64,000 nucleotides of DNA from IMG/VR virus record IMGVR_UViG_3300034082_001676, positions 1-64,000 of that record. The stretch is one strand, 5' to 3'. Every line of letters begins with the position of its first letter. Positions within the stretch are counted from its first letter, which is position 1. The DNA is from a virus. Below are positions 1 through 8,124 of this stretch, piece by piece. The notes beneath the pieces are model-generated. The model was given only the letters and a program-made list of their open reading frames with translations, had not been told where the DNA came from and made no database searches. The translations under genes were made by a program, and so were the position numbers.

Positions 1-346
1 CACGTTCTTTATACATACGTACACGCTCAGCCATCATTTGTTCCCAAACATCACTATTACCACTATATATCAACAGTTCTTTGAGTTGTTTTTCTGCGTC
101 TCGCAAGGCTTTACTCTGCATGGCAATTTCTATTGACATGGCTCTGATCTGTCCGTCTGTGAGAATCTTTTTGCTGGTTTGTGCGGCTGCATTAGCACTG
201 TGAATTTTATCGCTGTTTTCAAAGAACTTGGCAAACTGTCCGTAAAGGCTGTTGACATCCTTGCCTAAGGCAATGGCCTTTTTAATATAACCAACTGATT
301 GTTGTGCGGCTGTAAAAGCAATGCCAAGGGTAATAGGATCAATCAT
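1..346 (-). CDS. Hypothetical phage protein, cut by the left window edge
   Basis: An open frame starts at an ATG (344-346) and runs off the left edge without a stop (115 codons seen). The product begins MIDPITLGIAFTAAQQ, has an Ala-rich first third, and is then helical and rich in Lys, Glu and Gln. There is no signal peptide. Its ATG overlaps the stop of the preceding small gene (ATGA), so it is translationally coupled to the end of the curli-like operon. I recall similar MIDPITLG proteins in aquatic T4-like phages, but no function is known to me. Confidence 0.7.
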   Translation of the reverse strand, partial: MIDPITLGIAFTAAQQSVGYIKKAIALGKDVNSLYGQFAKFFENSDKIHSANAAAQTSKKILTDGQIRAMSIEIAMQSKALRDAEKQLKELLIYSGNSDVWEQMMAERVRMYKER

Positions 347-501
347 GTTTTCTTAGGATCCTTATCTTTGGGTGGCGGCTTAGTCCATTCTAAGCATACA
401 ACTCGACGATTATAAACATCCCCGGTCCAAGTCCATTTTACACAACGAGGCTCCTGGGCTAGCATGCCTGCCAACATCAATGAGCCTATGGCGTTGAACA
501 T
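343..501 (-). CDS. Small 52-residue protein at the end of the curli-like operon
   Basis: The ATG at 499-501 lies one base after the stop of the large curlin-repeat gene, and the stop overlaps the next ATG. The product has a short hydrophobic N-terminus (MFNAIGSLMLAGMLA) that may be a signal or anchor, two Cys, and a Pro/Lys/Asp-rich tail ending KDPKKT. Position in the operon suggests a secretion or envelope role. It does not resemble CsgE or CsgC in anything I can see. Function unknown. Confidence 0.6.
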   Translation of the reverse strand: MFNAIGSLMLAGMLAQEPRCVKWTWTGDVYNRRVVCLEWTKPPPKDKDPKKT

Positions 502-502
502 A

Positions 503-2386
503 CTATGGTCCCGTGCCTTGTGTTACTGAAACACTACATCCAGATAATGTAGCACACTGTTGTGTAATATTAATGTTTTGTGCTGTGGTGCCTTGTTGTA
601 TTAGATTAACTGTGCTAGAGCCACCAGCATTGGTCAAGTTGATAGTGGCTTTGTGACTGCCTGCGTCCTTTTGACTGGCAGTAACATTGTGCCCGTTGCC
701 TGTTAGGCTTAGATCAAAGTAACTGCCTGATCCTTGTTGTGTAACATCAAATACATTAGTATTACCGTTGACAACGCCAAAGAATGTTTTCTCACCGTTG
801 CCCATTTGCTTCAGTGTTCCTTGATTGCTATTACCAGTGACATCAACATAGGCAAAGTGCCCACTTGCAGTTCCGCCGTCATTGCTTTGTTTTAGACTCA
901 ACGTGTTTGTGCTGCCGTTGATATTTAGACCCATATAGTGTCCACCACTCTCTTGTCCGTCTTGTAAGCCAGTTGTAGGATTACGTGCTTGCCATAAGGT
1001 AATGTTATTTGTGTTGCCTGTGACGCTGAATTCAAACAAGTTCTTACCCAGGGTATCACCTTGTTTGATGTTTAAGGTATTGTTGTCACCGTCTATGACA
1101 GCGTAGTCAGTGCCACCTAGGCCTGAGATCTTATTATAGTTGCCTGTTTGTTCAATGGTTATTGCATTACCGCTACTGCCAATCTTTTGATCAAGATATA
1201 AACTGTTGCCCAATGTAATGTTACTAACACGACTCTTAGCAGAATTCTTCTGCGCTGTTTGATTTACAGTTATGTCGCTAGTAGAAGGCCAAGTAGGAGC
1301 ACAGTCGGCGCAAACGCTGCCTGCTTGACCTGGATTAGCAGGAGTTCCGCCTGAACCAGTATCAGTACTAGTAACGCCATCATTTAAATCATAGTAGTAG
1401 GTAACTTCAGCAATTTGCATACTGTCGCAGTTTAACCCACAGAATTCCCCTGCTTTAGTTGTTGGAAACAATATGAAGTAGTAGATATAGGCAGTAGTAT
1501 TGCCTGTCGCTATTTCGGGACTAGTCCAAAATCTCGACTCGCTTAAACTTAAACTATCTTGTTTAATCAGTGTCCAGTTGGCACCGTTATTACTACCATA
1601 CAGTTTATAGCTAGTAGGATCACGGCCACTAAAATCATTAGCAGTTGTAATAGTAAATTTCTGAACCACTCGACCTTGACTTAGTTTGACAGTTACACCT
1701 GCATTCTTTTTGTCAAAATTTAGATATTTGGTATTAACATTGCCGTCAAAGGCCTGTGTTGCACCTTCTCCAAACGGACTGTTATTGCTAGTGGGAAATA
1801 TAGTGCTGATAACCACAGGTGTGCTATTAGTTCTAATCAATTTCCAGTCAGCCGGGGCACTACTCGGTGTAGTTGTAGCAGTTTGTCCTGCGGTCAACGG
1901 TACAGTAGAATAGTTAGCGTTGGCATAAGTGTTGGCCTGTGCTACTGTGGGGTTAAGTGTGCCAGTCCATGAAACACCGTTAGTGTTATTCATACCACTT
2001 GATCCACTGAATAACTGTCCTGTGTTATTGTCACTGCCCACAAAGAAGAAATAGTCAGGACCCATGTTGACAATCTTACCGGTGCCAATAGTACCTGCTA
2101 GTGTGCCATTGCTATTGTAAACTTTACCTTCGTAAGGGTAACTACCATTACCAGTTGCTGCAAATTGAACATATTGTCCTGCTTGCCAACTCCAGGTTCC
2201 GTTAAACCAAGGAATCTTATACATAGTACCCGGTTGTTTACTGTAGATTTGGCAGGTAGTAGTATTGAGACAGGCATTGACATTCCACTGACTGTCGGCA
2301 ATTTGGCTTTGTCCAAACTTGATATCAGTTAGGTCAGCAAATGCATTAGAGCATACGAACAGTAAAGCTAATAATATCTTTTTCAT
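503..2386 (-). CDS. Large secreted curlin-repeat protein with a discoidin-like domain
   Basis: 627 residues with a clear signal peptide (MKKILLALLFVCSNAFA). The middle (about 180-330) looks like an F5/8 type C (discoidin) fold: FDGNVNTKYLNF, then a SYKLYGSNNGANW-type strand, which usually binds glycans. The C-terminal third (about 380-620) carries degenerate curlin repeats of the N-x5-Q type (GNTNNITLWQ, STNTLSLKQ, GNSNQGTLKQ, NTNVFDVTQQ). This suggests an amyloid-forming adhesin exported through the CsgG pore encoded upstream. It overlaps the FecR gene by ATGA. It is far longer than typical CsgA or CsgB (about 150 residues). It could be a secreted fibre or a virion adhesin; the signal peptide favours secretion. 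Confidence 0.75.
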   Translation of the reverse strand: MKKILLALLFVCSNAFADLTDIKFGQSQIADSQWNVNACLNTTTCQIYSKQPGTMYKIPWFNGTWSWQAGQYVQFAATGNGSYPYEGKVYNSNGTLAGTIGTGKIVNMGPDYFFFVGSDNNTGQLFSGSSGMNNTNGVSWTGTLNPTVAQANTYANANYSTVPLTAGQTATTTPSSAPADWKLIRTNSTPVVISTIFPTSNNSPFGEGATQAFDGNVNTKYLNFDKKNAGVTVKLSQGRVVQKFTITTANDFSGRDPTSYKLYGSNNGANWTLIKQDSLSLSESRFWTSPEIATGNTTAYIYYFILFPTTKAGEFCGLNCDSMQIAEVTYYYDLNDGVTSTDTGSGGTPANPGQAGSVCADCAPTWPSTSDITVNQTAQKNSAKSRVSNITLGNSLYLDQKIGSSGNAITIEQTGNYNKISGLGGTDYAVIDGDNNTLNIKQGDTLGKNLFEFSVTGNTNNITLWQARNPTTGLQDGQESGGHYMGLNINGSTNTLSLKQSNDGGTASGHFAYVDVTGNSNQGTLKQMGNGEKTFFGVVNGNTNVFDVTQQGSGSYFDLSLTGNGHNVTASQKDAGSHKATINLTNAGGSSTVNLIQQGTTAQNINITQQCATLSGCSVSVTQGTGP

Positions 2387-3561
2387 CTAAAGTTCTGATT
2401 GATAACAATCTGTCCCACGGCTTTACCACTGCTGAAGTTCCAACTGTTGGTCTGCATGTCCTGTGTAACAATCACCTGCACTTTGGTATCTAAAGGCATA
2501 ACAACATTAGCATAGTTGCGACTGTTAGGGCTTAGGCTTTCAAACATCCAACCTATTTGTTGTGTTTCGCTTTTATCTTTAAACAATTTCTTAACGTAGG
2601 GATTTTCAGTTTCGCTTACTGCGGCCACTTCAGTGACTAAGGCATCTTTGTTAGCGGCAGTATCTAATCCTACCTTAGTAGCAGTGTCTAAATTCTCATC
2701 GCCTTCATTGGCACTACGTCCTTGCTTATAAGACTTGTTGCTTCCACCTTTTTCACCTTTACTAGCCACTTGTTGTTTTTCGCCATCTTTAGCATCATCT
2801 TTGTCATCTTTGTCTTTGTCGTCTTTTTTGCCGTCTTTCTTCGCATCGCCTGTCTTTTCAGCAGCAGCACGAGCAGCAGCGATCACGCTGACTCCAGTAG
2901 TAGTTCTTGGAGGATTAACCATTAGGTTGTTGCCAATGGCCATGCCGTTGAGAGCAACAATAACAGCAGGACTAGGAATACCATTTAATGTTTCAACTAA
3001 GGTAGCTTGATAAGGACGATTAAGTTTAACTATGCCTGCCGGTGTCTCTACATCAATAGCGCCACTGCCGCAGGTAAGTCCTTTTAAGTTTACGTTTTGT
3101 TCTATTTCACAGGTTGGCATCAACATGATCATACTAGCGCCTGTTTCACTAACAGCCATGACAAAGTCTGTGCCACGAACAGCAATGGCCGCAGTAGGTG
3201 TGTTGATTTTTACATTCTTGGGGTCTTTGGCAATACTGCCTGATACATAGCGCACAGTACCTGCGGCAGCTTTAAGTCCTAGTTTTCCGGCACCGCTTTT
3301 AGGATCATATACAAAATCGTCAATAATAAGGCTACTCGACTCAGTAACAGTAACGTTCGTATCGTCTTTAAAAACGATCTTGACTTTTCCATTCTTAGTT
3401 TCAATCTTGTCATTGGTTTTGATTTCTGTGCCTTTGACAATTTGAATTGTATCTTTACCACGCTTGATAATAGCAGTACCGGACGATTCAGTAACCGATC
3501 CGATATCTGCCCATGCCGACACGGCTGTGATCAAGCCTATGATAAGAGCAGCAACTCTCAT
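2383..3561 (-). CDS. Secreted FecR-domain protein
   Basis: 392 residues with an N-terminal signal peptide ending near AWA. Residues about 18-150 match a FecR domain: alternating strands with GTEIKTNDKIET, then the hallmark TPTAAIAVRGTDF. A low-complexity Lys/Asp stretch (about 235-265) links to an unrelated C-terminal domain. In bacteria, periplasmic FecR domains occur in sigma regulators but also beside secreted fibre genes. There is no transmembrane helix, so signalling through an anti-sigma anchor is unlikely. It lies between two curlin-repeat genes, 9 bases downstream of the first and overlapping the second, so I infer a role in fibre assembly or anchoring. Confidence 0.8.
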   Translation of the reverse strand: MRVAALIIGLITAVSAWADIGSVTESSGTAIIKRGKDTIQIVKGTEIKTNDKIETKNGKVKIVFKDDTNVTVTESSSLIIDDFVYDPKSGAGKLGLKAAAGTVRYVSGSIAKDPKNVKINTPTAAIAVRGTDFVMAVSETGASMIMLMPTCEIEQNVNLKGLTCGSGAIDVETPAGIVKLNRPYQATLVETLNGIPSPAVIVALNGMAIGNNLMVNPPRTTTGVSVIAAARAAAEKTGDAKKDGKKDDKDKDDKDDAKDGEKQQVASKGEKGGSNKSYKQGRSANEGDENLDTATKVGLDTAANKDALVTEVAAVSETENPYVKKLFKDKSETQQIGWMFESLSPNSRNYANVVMPLDTKVQVIVTQDMQTNSWNFSSGKAVGQIVINQNFR

Positions 3562-3570
3562 TGCCGTTCC

Positions 3571-4359
3571 TTAGTTCTTCTGTGTTATATTGAATATACC
3601 GCTGTTGGATATACTTTTGATATTAACCACGTTGTCAATAGTTCCAGTTTGGCTGATAGTAAACTTGTTGCTGTTACCAGCCAAGTCAACCCAAACACTA
3701 CTACCAGCTGCACCAGTTGAACGCTGACTGATGTTAAACTCGTTAGTATCACCTACCACTTTGATTGTGTCAGTGTGCTTGCCACCAATAGCATCAATGA
3801 AGAACTTGTTGGTGTTGCCCGTTACATCAATAGCAGCTTTCAAGTCGTCGCCTGTGCCACGATATTGAATTTCATTGCTGTTGCCTGTGAACTTCATGTT
3901 TAGGTCAGCTGCTTTACATCCCGTTAGTGCTGTAGTTCCATCGCTGGCATTGCCATAACCGCAGGCCACGTCAGCTTTGTTAGTGTTACCCAACTGCTGA
4001 ATAGTCACGGTTGCGCCAACACCTGTGCCTGTGGTGTCGTTCTTTACTTCTAGGTTGATTTCGTTGCTGGCACCAACTTGGTTAGTAACAATCTTCTGAT
4101 CAATGCCACGTAGGTATACTGGACGAGCAGCTGATCCTGCTTTGTTACCTGATCCATTTTGTGTCATATTGACATTAGGATTGTCACCGCTTTGATCGAT
4201 AAAGATGCGGTTAGTTGTGGCAATGGCTAGTGAGGCTGTTGCGTTAGGGCTAACAGTTACCATTGTTGGGATTGTGGCTGCACTTGGTGCAGTTACAGCA
4301 GTCTGGGCCATTACTGGAAATGCTGCTGCTAATAATATTGTTATAATTGTTTGTTTCAT
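3571..4359 (-). CDS. Curlin-repeat (CsgA/CsgB-like) secreted protein
   Basis: 262 residues with a signal peptide (cleavage probably after MAQ). The mature part has six or seven repeats built as N-x-N-x3-I/F-x-x, such as GNSNEIQYRGTG, GNTNKFFIDAIG, GDTNEFNISQRSTG and GNSNKFTISQTG, ending in FNITQKN. These match the amyloid repeat of curli subunits, although the Gln is not kept in every repeat. It sits directly downstream of csgG. Good Shine-Dalgarno AGGAG lies before the ATG. I infer it is the main substrate of the phage-encoded pore. Confidence 0.8.
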   Translation of the reverse strand: MKQTIITILLAAAFPVMAQTAVTAPSAATIPTMVTVSPNATASLAIATTNRIFIDQSGDNPNVNMTQNGSGNKAGSAARPVYLRGIDQKIVTNQVGASNEINLEVKNDTTGTGVGATVTIQQLGNTNKADVACGYGNASDGTTALTGCKAADLNMKFTGNSNEIQYRGTGDDLKAAIDVTGNTNKFFIDAIGGKHTDTIKVVGDTNEFNISQRSTGAAGSSVWVDLAGNSNKFTISQTGTIDNVVNIKSISNSGIFNITQKN

Positions 4360-4387
4360 TTTTTGCTCCTAACCTTGTGGGTTATTT

Positions 4388-5326
4388 TTACTTCCAGAAC
4401 TGGATTCGTGTCCAGATACTCTTCTCTTTGCTTCCTTCAACACTTTTTCCGCTATCGGACTGCTGTGGTGAGGATGCAGTTTTGGCTGCGTCTTTGGTCT
4501 TGGTTTGTGCTTGAACCAACTCATTGGACTTCTCCTTGAATTGCCACAGGCCACCACGCTCTCCCTTTTTAATCAACTCAATAACCGCTGTTTCGATTGC
4601 TGAACGTAGGGCATAGTTACCTGGCTCGTTAAATGTTTGGCTTGAATCAAATTCAAATGCCTGTGTTGCTTGGTTGAAAAACTTCAACGCAGTGGCACCG
4701 TCGGCGGTGCTGAGCAAGTTCTTTTCCACTGTAACAGTGGTTAGTACTTCTCCAGTTTGAACACTGACCAAACGTAGGCTGATCACAACCACGTCTTGAG
4801 TATAGGCGGTAGATGTTCCAATACCTAACCAACGAGCACCTGTGCCGCCTGTTAGTGTATTGCTGTTATAATCAATAATGCCACCTTCTAGAATAACACC
4901 AGCCATTTGCAATGGTGGTAACGGTTTGGCATTAGCGCCTTCGTAGATCTCACGTGTCTGTTTGATCATCTGACGCTCTTTTAACAAGTTGTCCAAGCCA
5001 ACACGCTCAACAACTGTGAACCATTGACGATTACCAACTTCTTGTAAACTCTTCATTAGGTATGCTTCAGCACCCTGGGTGACTGCTGTTGAAAACAAGC
5101 TGAGTGTTGAACTTGGCTTTCGCTGTCCTGTTAGGTCTTTGAAACCATACACTGCCACTGTCACTGCCGGACCTGCTGGTGCAGGAACATTGGCAAAACT
5201 CTTGTTGATTGTGTCTGTAACTGTAGCTTCTTCTTTGATTTGTGTACTGCCCCATGGACGTACGGTTGAACATCCAGCTAGGGCTACTACGGCTAATGTG
5301 ATTAAGGATAATTTAATTGCTTTCAT
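4388..5326 (-). CDS. csgG: CsgG curli secretion pore lipoprotein
   Basis: 312 residues. N-terminal lipobox LAGC with the acylated Cys at 19. The CsgG family pattern is clear: VAVYGFKDLTGQRKP, TAVTQGAEAYLMKSL, WFTVVERVGLDNLLKER, GARWLGIG, RLVSVQTGEVL, and a C-terminal RGLWQF. In E. coli, nine copies form an outer-membrane channel whose eyelet uses Tyr51, Asn55 and Phe56. Here the eyelet segment reads SSTLSLF, so Phe is kept but Tyr and Asn are replaced. A Lys/Ser-rich tail of about 40 residues follows the core. It lies 10 bases from csgF. CsgG in T4-like pelagiphages has been reported (from memory). Confidence 0.95.
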   Translation of the reverse strand: MKAIKLSLITLAVVALAGCSTVRPWGSTQIKEEATVTDTINKSFANVPAPAGPAVTVAVYGFKDLTGQRKPSSTLSLFSTAVTQGAEAYLMKSLQEVGNRQWFTVVERVGLDNLLKERQMIKQTREIYEGANAKPLPPLQMAGVILEGGIIDYNSNTLTGGTGARWLGIGTSTAYTQDVVVISLRLVSVQTGEVLTTVTVEKNLLSTADGATALKFFNQATQAFEFDSSQTFNEPGNYALRSAIETAVIELIKKGERGGLWQFKEKSNELVQAQTKTKDAAKTASSPQQSDSGKSVEGSKEKSIWTRIQFWK

Positions 5327-5335
5327 ATTTTCTCC

Positions 5336-5818
5336 TTAAAAACTAAAACTAGCAATTGGAACTATAACTCGAGTAACAGTACCTTTGGCATCTACTACTG
5401 TCAGTGTAACTTTGTCGTTGGCCTTGGCCCAGGTAACTGTATTACCATCTAGAGCAAAGTTACCTGTTGTTGGATTCACGCAACCTGGAATCGCCGTGCC
5501 ATCTGCGGCAGCGCATTTGTTTGTGAATAGGTTGTTGCTTAACTGTGTTGCAAGTTGAGCATATACTTGACTTTGAAATAGACTCATGAATCTATTCAAC
5601 GGGGTGTTTAGCAGTTCAGCCTCAGCTTTGGCAATGGCTGCTTTTTTGTCTGCTTCGATAGCATCACGTCGTGACTTTTCAATGCTGTCAATGGTCAACA
5701 CATGACTGCTAAATCCAATGCCACTAAAGGCTGGATTTTTAAATTGTTGTACTAACTCTGCTTGTGCAGTCGTGGATAATGCCAGCATCATCCCTAGTGT
5801 CACTAAGGTTTTCTTCAT
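5336..5818 (-). CDS. csgF: CsgF curli assembly factor
   Basis: 160 residues with a signal peptide (cleavage near AQA). The mature N-terminus reads ELVQQFKNPAFSG, matching the E. coli CsgF start (TFQFRNPNFGG), which inserts into the CsgG channel. The QSQVYAQLATQLSN helix and the C-terminal VIVPIASFSF strand also fit. It is the first gene of the curli-like operon, preceded by a hairpin leader containing a late-type promoter box (5826-5855). No csgE is seen in this window. An unusual Ala/Lys/Glu-rich helical insert lies at about 50-75. Confidence 0.9.
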   Translation of the reverse strand: MKKTLVTLGMMLALSTTAQAELVQQFKNPAFSGIGFSSHVLTIDSIEKSRRDAIEADKKAAIAKAEAELLNTPLNRFMSLFQSQVYAQLATQLSNNLFTNKCAAADGTAIPGCVNPTTGNFALDGNTVTWAKANDKVTLTVVDAKGTVTRVIVPIASFSF

Positions 5819-5825
5819 CGGTTCG

Positions 5826-5855
5826 CTCCCGGGTTTGTAATGTATTTACCGGGAG
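5826..5855 (-). promoter_or_regulatory. csgF leader: hairpin enclosing a late-type promoter box
   Basis: A 7-bp inverted repeat (CTCCCGG / CCGGGAG) flanks a loop that contains GGTAAATA on the minus strand (5843-5850). The 3' arm carries GGGAG, the likely Shine-Dalgarno of csgF, which ends 8 bases before the ATG. A full-length transcript could hide the ribosome site; a transcript started at the late box would lack the 5' arm and expose it. Confidence 0.5.
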
Positions 5856-5881
5856 TTGTGCTAGAATAAACTATGAGTTAT

Positions 5882-6250
5882 CTAAAGACAGATGACAGCC
5901 GCAATGGCCAAGTAAGATGCTTGATGCGCTAGTTGATCTAGGCCGAATTGATTCCAAAATAAGGGTTTAGTATTGTCTTTGCAACCGTATTTTACCTTGG
6001 TGTAATCTATTACATAATGATATACGCCTTCAATAACTGCTACAGATATCATTGTAACAGCACTGATTGGATGAAAGAAACTAAAAATCAACAATAATAC
6101 TAATGTTCCCCAGACATGATCTAGCGTATGACTTATGCCAACAGGATCTAGCCACACACCTTTTTTAACGGTCTGCATATAGGTCTGTATCTTAAAATCA
6201 GCATACCAGTGCTTGATTTGAAACAGTAGTAAAAGTGCAAGAATTTCCAT
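5882..6250 (-). CDS. DUF3307-family membrane protein
   Basis: 122 residues with about three hydrophobic segments. It matches DUF3307: an early LLFQIKHWYADFKIQT, a central HTLDHVWGTL helix, YHYVIDYTKVKY, and the C-terminal FGLDQLAHQASYL. It acts in the inner membrane; its function is unknown. A perfect TATAAATA box ends 6 bases upstream of the ATG, so the late transcript would be nearly leaderless. Confidence 0.75.
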   Translation of the reverse strand: MEILALLLLFQIKHWYADFKIQTYMQTVKKGVWLDPVGISHTLDHVWGTLVLLLIFSFFHPISAVTMISVAVIEGVYHYVIDYTKVKYGCKDNTKPLFWNQFGLDQLAHQASYLAIAAVICL

Positions 6251-6256
6251 GTTAGC

Positions 6257-6264
6257 TATTTATA
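6257..6264 (-). promoter_or_regulatory. T4-type late promoter box TATAAATA
   Basis: Exact TATAAATA on the minus strand, 6 bases before the ATG at 6250. T4 late transcription starts about 6 bases after this box, so the start would fall at or next to the ATG. Confidence 0.65.
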
Positions 6265-6273
6265 TAGCTGAAT

Positions 6274-6954
6274 TTATTTCAATTCAGGAAAAAGACAGTC
6301 CTGGATAAACATTTGGACATCTTCCTCGCTTAAACCTAAACTGACCATTACTTTAGGAGTATGTGGGTTTTGCTTTTGGTTTTGAGCATAGTAATTCTGC
6401 TGATCTTTGGTGCTTTCTGCAGTATTATTAGTTTCTCCCACACATTCTGTGTAGTGATTAACTAGTATATGTGCTAGACTTGCAATCTGTGCTAATTCGC
6501 TTTCGTCGCTGACATTGCCCGCAGCAATCATATGCGGACTAAAAATACGCTCTGCCCATTCGGGAAGTTTACGTGGTTTATTCCAGTCGTATCGGCCAAC
6601 TTCTTCAGCAAAGTATTCAATCATAGGATGATCAAAATCACCTGTAGGACTATAATCAATAAAGCAACCTGTGATCTTATTCTTACCTGCTATTACGTCA
6701 AAGCCAAAAATAGGAGCAGGGTTGTGTGTATGTGGAAACACACAGCAGTGCATCATCCATAACCCTTTACTTTCTCGAGCATCTACAACATCAATGTGAG
6801 CACGACGATAACGATCGCTAGTCCAGATGCGATTAACCCAACCTGGCTGATTAAATCTTTCCATCCCAGATTCATTAACCTCTTGACCCGTGCGGCTGAA
6901 GTTATCTTCCAATAGATGTTGGATCTCAACTAACTTTTCCCAAACTTGACTCAT
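6274..6954 (-). CDS. pcyX: Phage ferredoxin-dependent bilin reductase, PcyX type
   Basis: 226 residues. It shows the PcyA/PcyX core: RRAHIDVV, MHCCVFP, PIFGFDVIAG, ITGCFIDYSP. Compared with Synechocystis PcyA, His88 is kept as His69 and Asp105 as Asp86, but Glu76 is replaced by Asp55. Loss of that Glu separates PcyX, which reduces biliverdin by four electrons to phycoerythrobilin, from PcyA, which makes phycocyanobilin. It needs ferredoxin, which I do not see here and the host must supply. Its ATG overlaps the heme oxygenase stop, so substrate supply and reductase are co-translated. Confidence 0.88.
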   Translation of the reverse strand: MSQVWEKLVEIQHLLEDNFSRTGQEVNESGMERFNQPGWVNRIWTSDRYRRAHIDVVDARESKGLWMMHCCVFPHTHNPAPIFGFDVIAGKNKITGCFIDYSPTGDFDHPMIEYFAEEVGRYDWNKPRKLPEWAERIFSPHMIAAGNVSDESELAQIASLAHILVNHYTECVGETNNTAESTKDQQNYYAQNQKQNPHTPKVMVSLGLSEEDVQMFIQDCLFPELK

Positions 6955-7499
6955 CAGTGCCTTTCATTGTTTAGAGCCTTCATTATCTTGATAGCCCATT
7001 CAAAGGCTATTCGAGCTTCGGGTCCTAGGTCATCAGTGAGTTCAGCACGGATGGCTGCTTTTAAATTATGTGCATCGTCAAAGTCATAGAATCTTCCTTG
7101 ACCCGGCGCTTTCTTTTTAATAATTTGTCCGCCAAACAAGTCTCCCATATGACGACAATACATATGAGCTTTTATCAAATGTTTTCTTTCAGGATTCATA
7201 TTGAGTTCTAAAAGATATTGATAGTACTCAATGGTAACCGGCAACCAAAACAAGTTGTGATGTGGACCAACTAGTTCTATACAATCTTGATAGATCTTGT
7301 GTGTTCGTTCAATATCTTTTAGATTGGTCAACATTCCTTGACTTTTACAGGCAGTTTCGATACCGTTATAGACCAGCACCATTTGCCAAAGATAATTAGC
7401 ATATTCTTCTGCGGTAAAAGACCCGCTGACCAATTTCGTTGCGAAGATTGTTTTTTCTGCTTCTTCGTGCAGATCGTGTGTGATTTCTCGTAGACTCAT
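6954..7499 (-). CDS. ho1: Heme oxygenase
   Basis: 181 residues, short but complete. It has the proximal heme ligand in HDLHEEAE (His11), the distal-helix signature GDLFGGQIIKKK, and a C-terminal FEWAIKIMKAL helix. It would open heme to biliverdin IX-alpha with release of iron and CO, using reduced ferredoxin. It is the first gene of the bilin pair with pcyX. Heme oxygenase next to a bilin reductase is known in cyanophages and in uncultured marine phages with PcyX. Confidence 0.92.
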   Translation of the reverse strand: MSLREITHDLHEEAEKTIFATKLVSGSFTAEEYANYLWQMVLVYNGIETACKSQGMLTNLKDIERTHKIYQDCIELVGPHHNLFWLPVTIEYYQYLLELNMNPERKHLIKAHMYCRHMGDLFGGQIIKKKAPGQGRFYDFDDAHNLKAAIRAELTDDLGPEARIAFEWAIKIMKALNNERH

Positions 7500-7510
7500 A
7501 ATATGTATAT

Positions 7511-7780
7511 TTAATTCTTTAATTTGAACTTCAAAAGAAAAATCAGGAGGTCTTTCTCCTGATCTAATTTAACAGTATATATCTGTTCATTTTGCCTTTG
7601 AAAATGCCATCTTTGGCCTAATGGGCCAAACAAACTTTCTAGATATGCTATCAAGGTTCTTTTTCCTTTTTTCCCAGAAGTTTGATTGCCGCTTCTACAA
7701 TCAAAAAGAGTTAGCCAATATTGAAATCTCTTTGTGCCAAGATCAGTGTATTTTATAACTCTGATATCTTCTTGATTCAT
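7511..7780 (-). CDS. Hypothetical protein downstream of clpS
   Basis: 89 residues, basic, with no signal peptide or membrane helix. Its ATG overlaps the clpS stop (ATGA), so the two are coupled. It contains aromatic-rich strands (FQYWLTLFD, QRWHFQRQNEQIY) and ends KLKN. I do not recognise a family. Confidence 0.65.
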   Translation of the reverse strand: MNQEDIRVIKYTDLGTKRFQYWLTLFDCRSGNQTSGKKGKRTLIAYLESLFGPLGQRWHFQRQNEQIYTVKLDQEKDLLIFLLKFKLKN

Positions 7781-8079
7781 GCATCTGGTTCAATGGTTAC
7801 CACTAAAGGAAATCCATTTTGTCTTGCAGCCTGAGTAGAATCGATGCCTTTTTGTTCGGCGATTTCGTGTGTATAGATTCCTGCTACCGCACTACCCGTG
7901 TTGTGTATTTCCAAGGTAATGTCTTTGGCTCGATCCTGTGCGTGTTTGAATATTTCAGTTAACACTTCGATGACAAATTCCATAGGAGTTTTATCATCGT
8001 TCAGCAATACAACTTTCCATAGCTTTGGTGGCTGTAAGGAAACTGTTATTTTTTCATCAATTTTTAAATCAGTGGACAT
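7777..8079 (-). CDS. clpS: ClpS adaptor of the N-degron pathway
   Basis: 100 residues, full length. The N-degron pocket residues are present: the NDD of VVLLNDDKTPMEFVIEVL and the Met that gates the pocket. The central His equivalent to E. coli His66 is in LEIHNTGSAVAG, and THEIAE completes the ClpA-binding face. ClpS hands proteins with bulky N-terminal residues to ClpAP. The phage also encodes ClpP (46166-46750), but no ClpA or ClpX is visible. GGAG lies upstream of the ATG. Confidence 0.93.
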   Translation of the reverse strand: MSTDLKIDEKITVSLQPPKLWKVVLLNDDKTPMEFVIEVLTEIFKHAQDRAKDITLEIHNTGSAVAGIYTHEIAEQKGIDSTQAARQNGFPLVVTIEPDA

Positions 8080-8097
8080 ATTTTTATTTGCTCCAAA

Positions 8098-8120
8098 TTA
8101 GGGGAGTAAGTCTCCCCTAA
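8098..8120 (-). terminator. Hairpin between hsp20 and clpS
   Basis: A 9-bp perfect stem (TTAGGGGAG / CTCCCCTAA) with a 5-base loop lies just after the hsp20 stop. It lacks a clear U-run, so it may be an RNA stability or processing element rather than a strong terminator. Confidence 0.5.
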
Positions 8121-8124
8121 TTAA

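Noticed and set aside
1686-1913. Plus-strand open frames inside the curli-like genes
   Set aside because: They are shadows of real minus-strand genes: no ribosome sites, and compositions unlike proteins.
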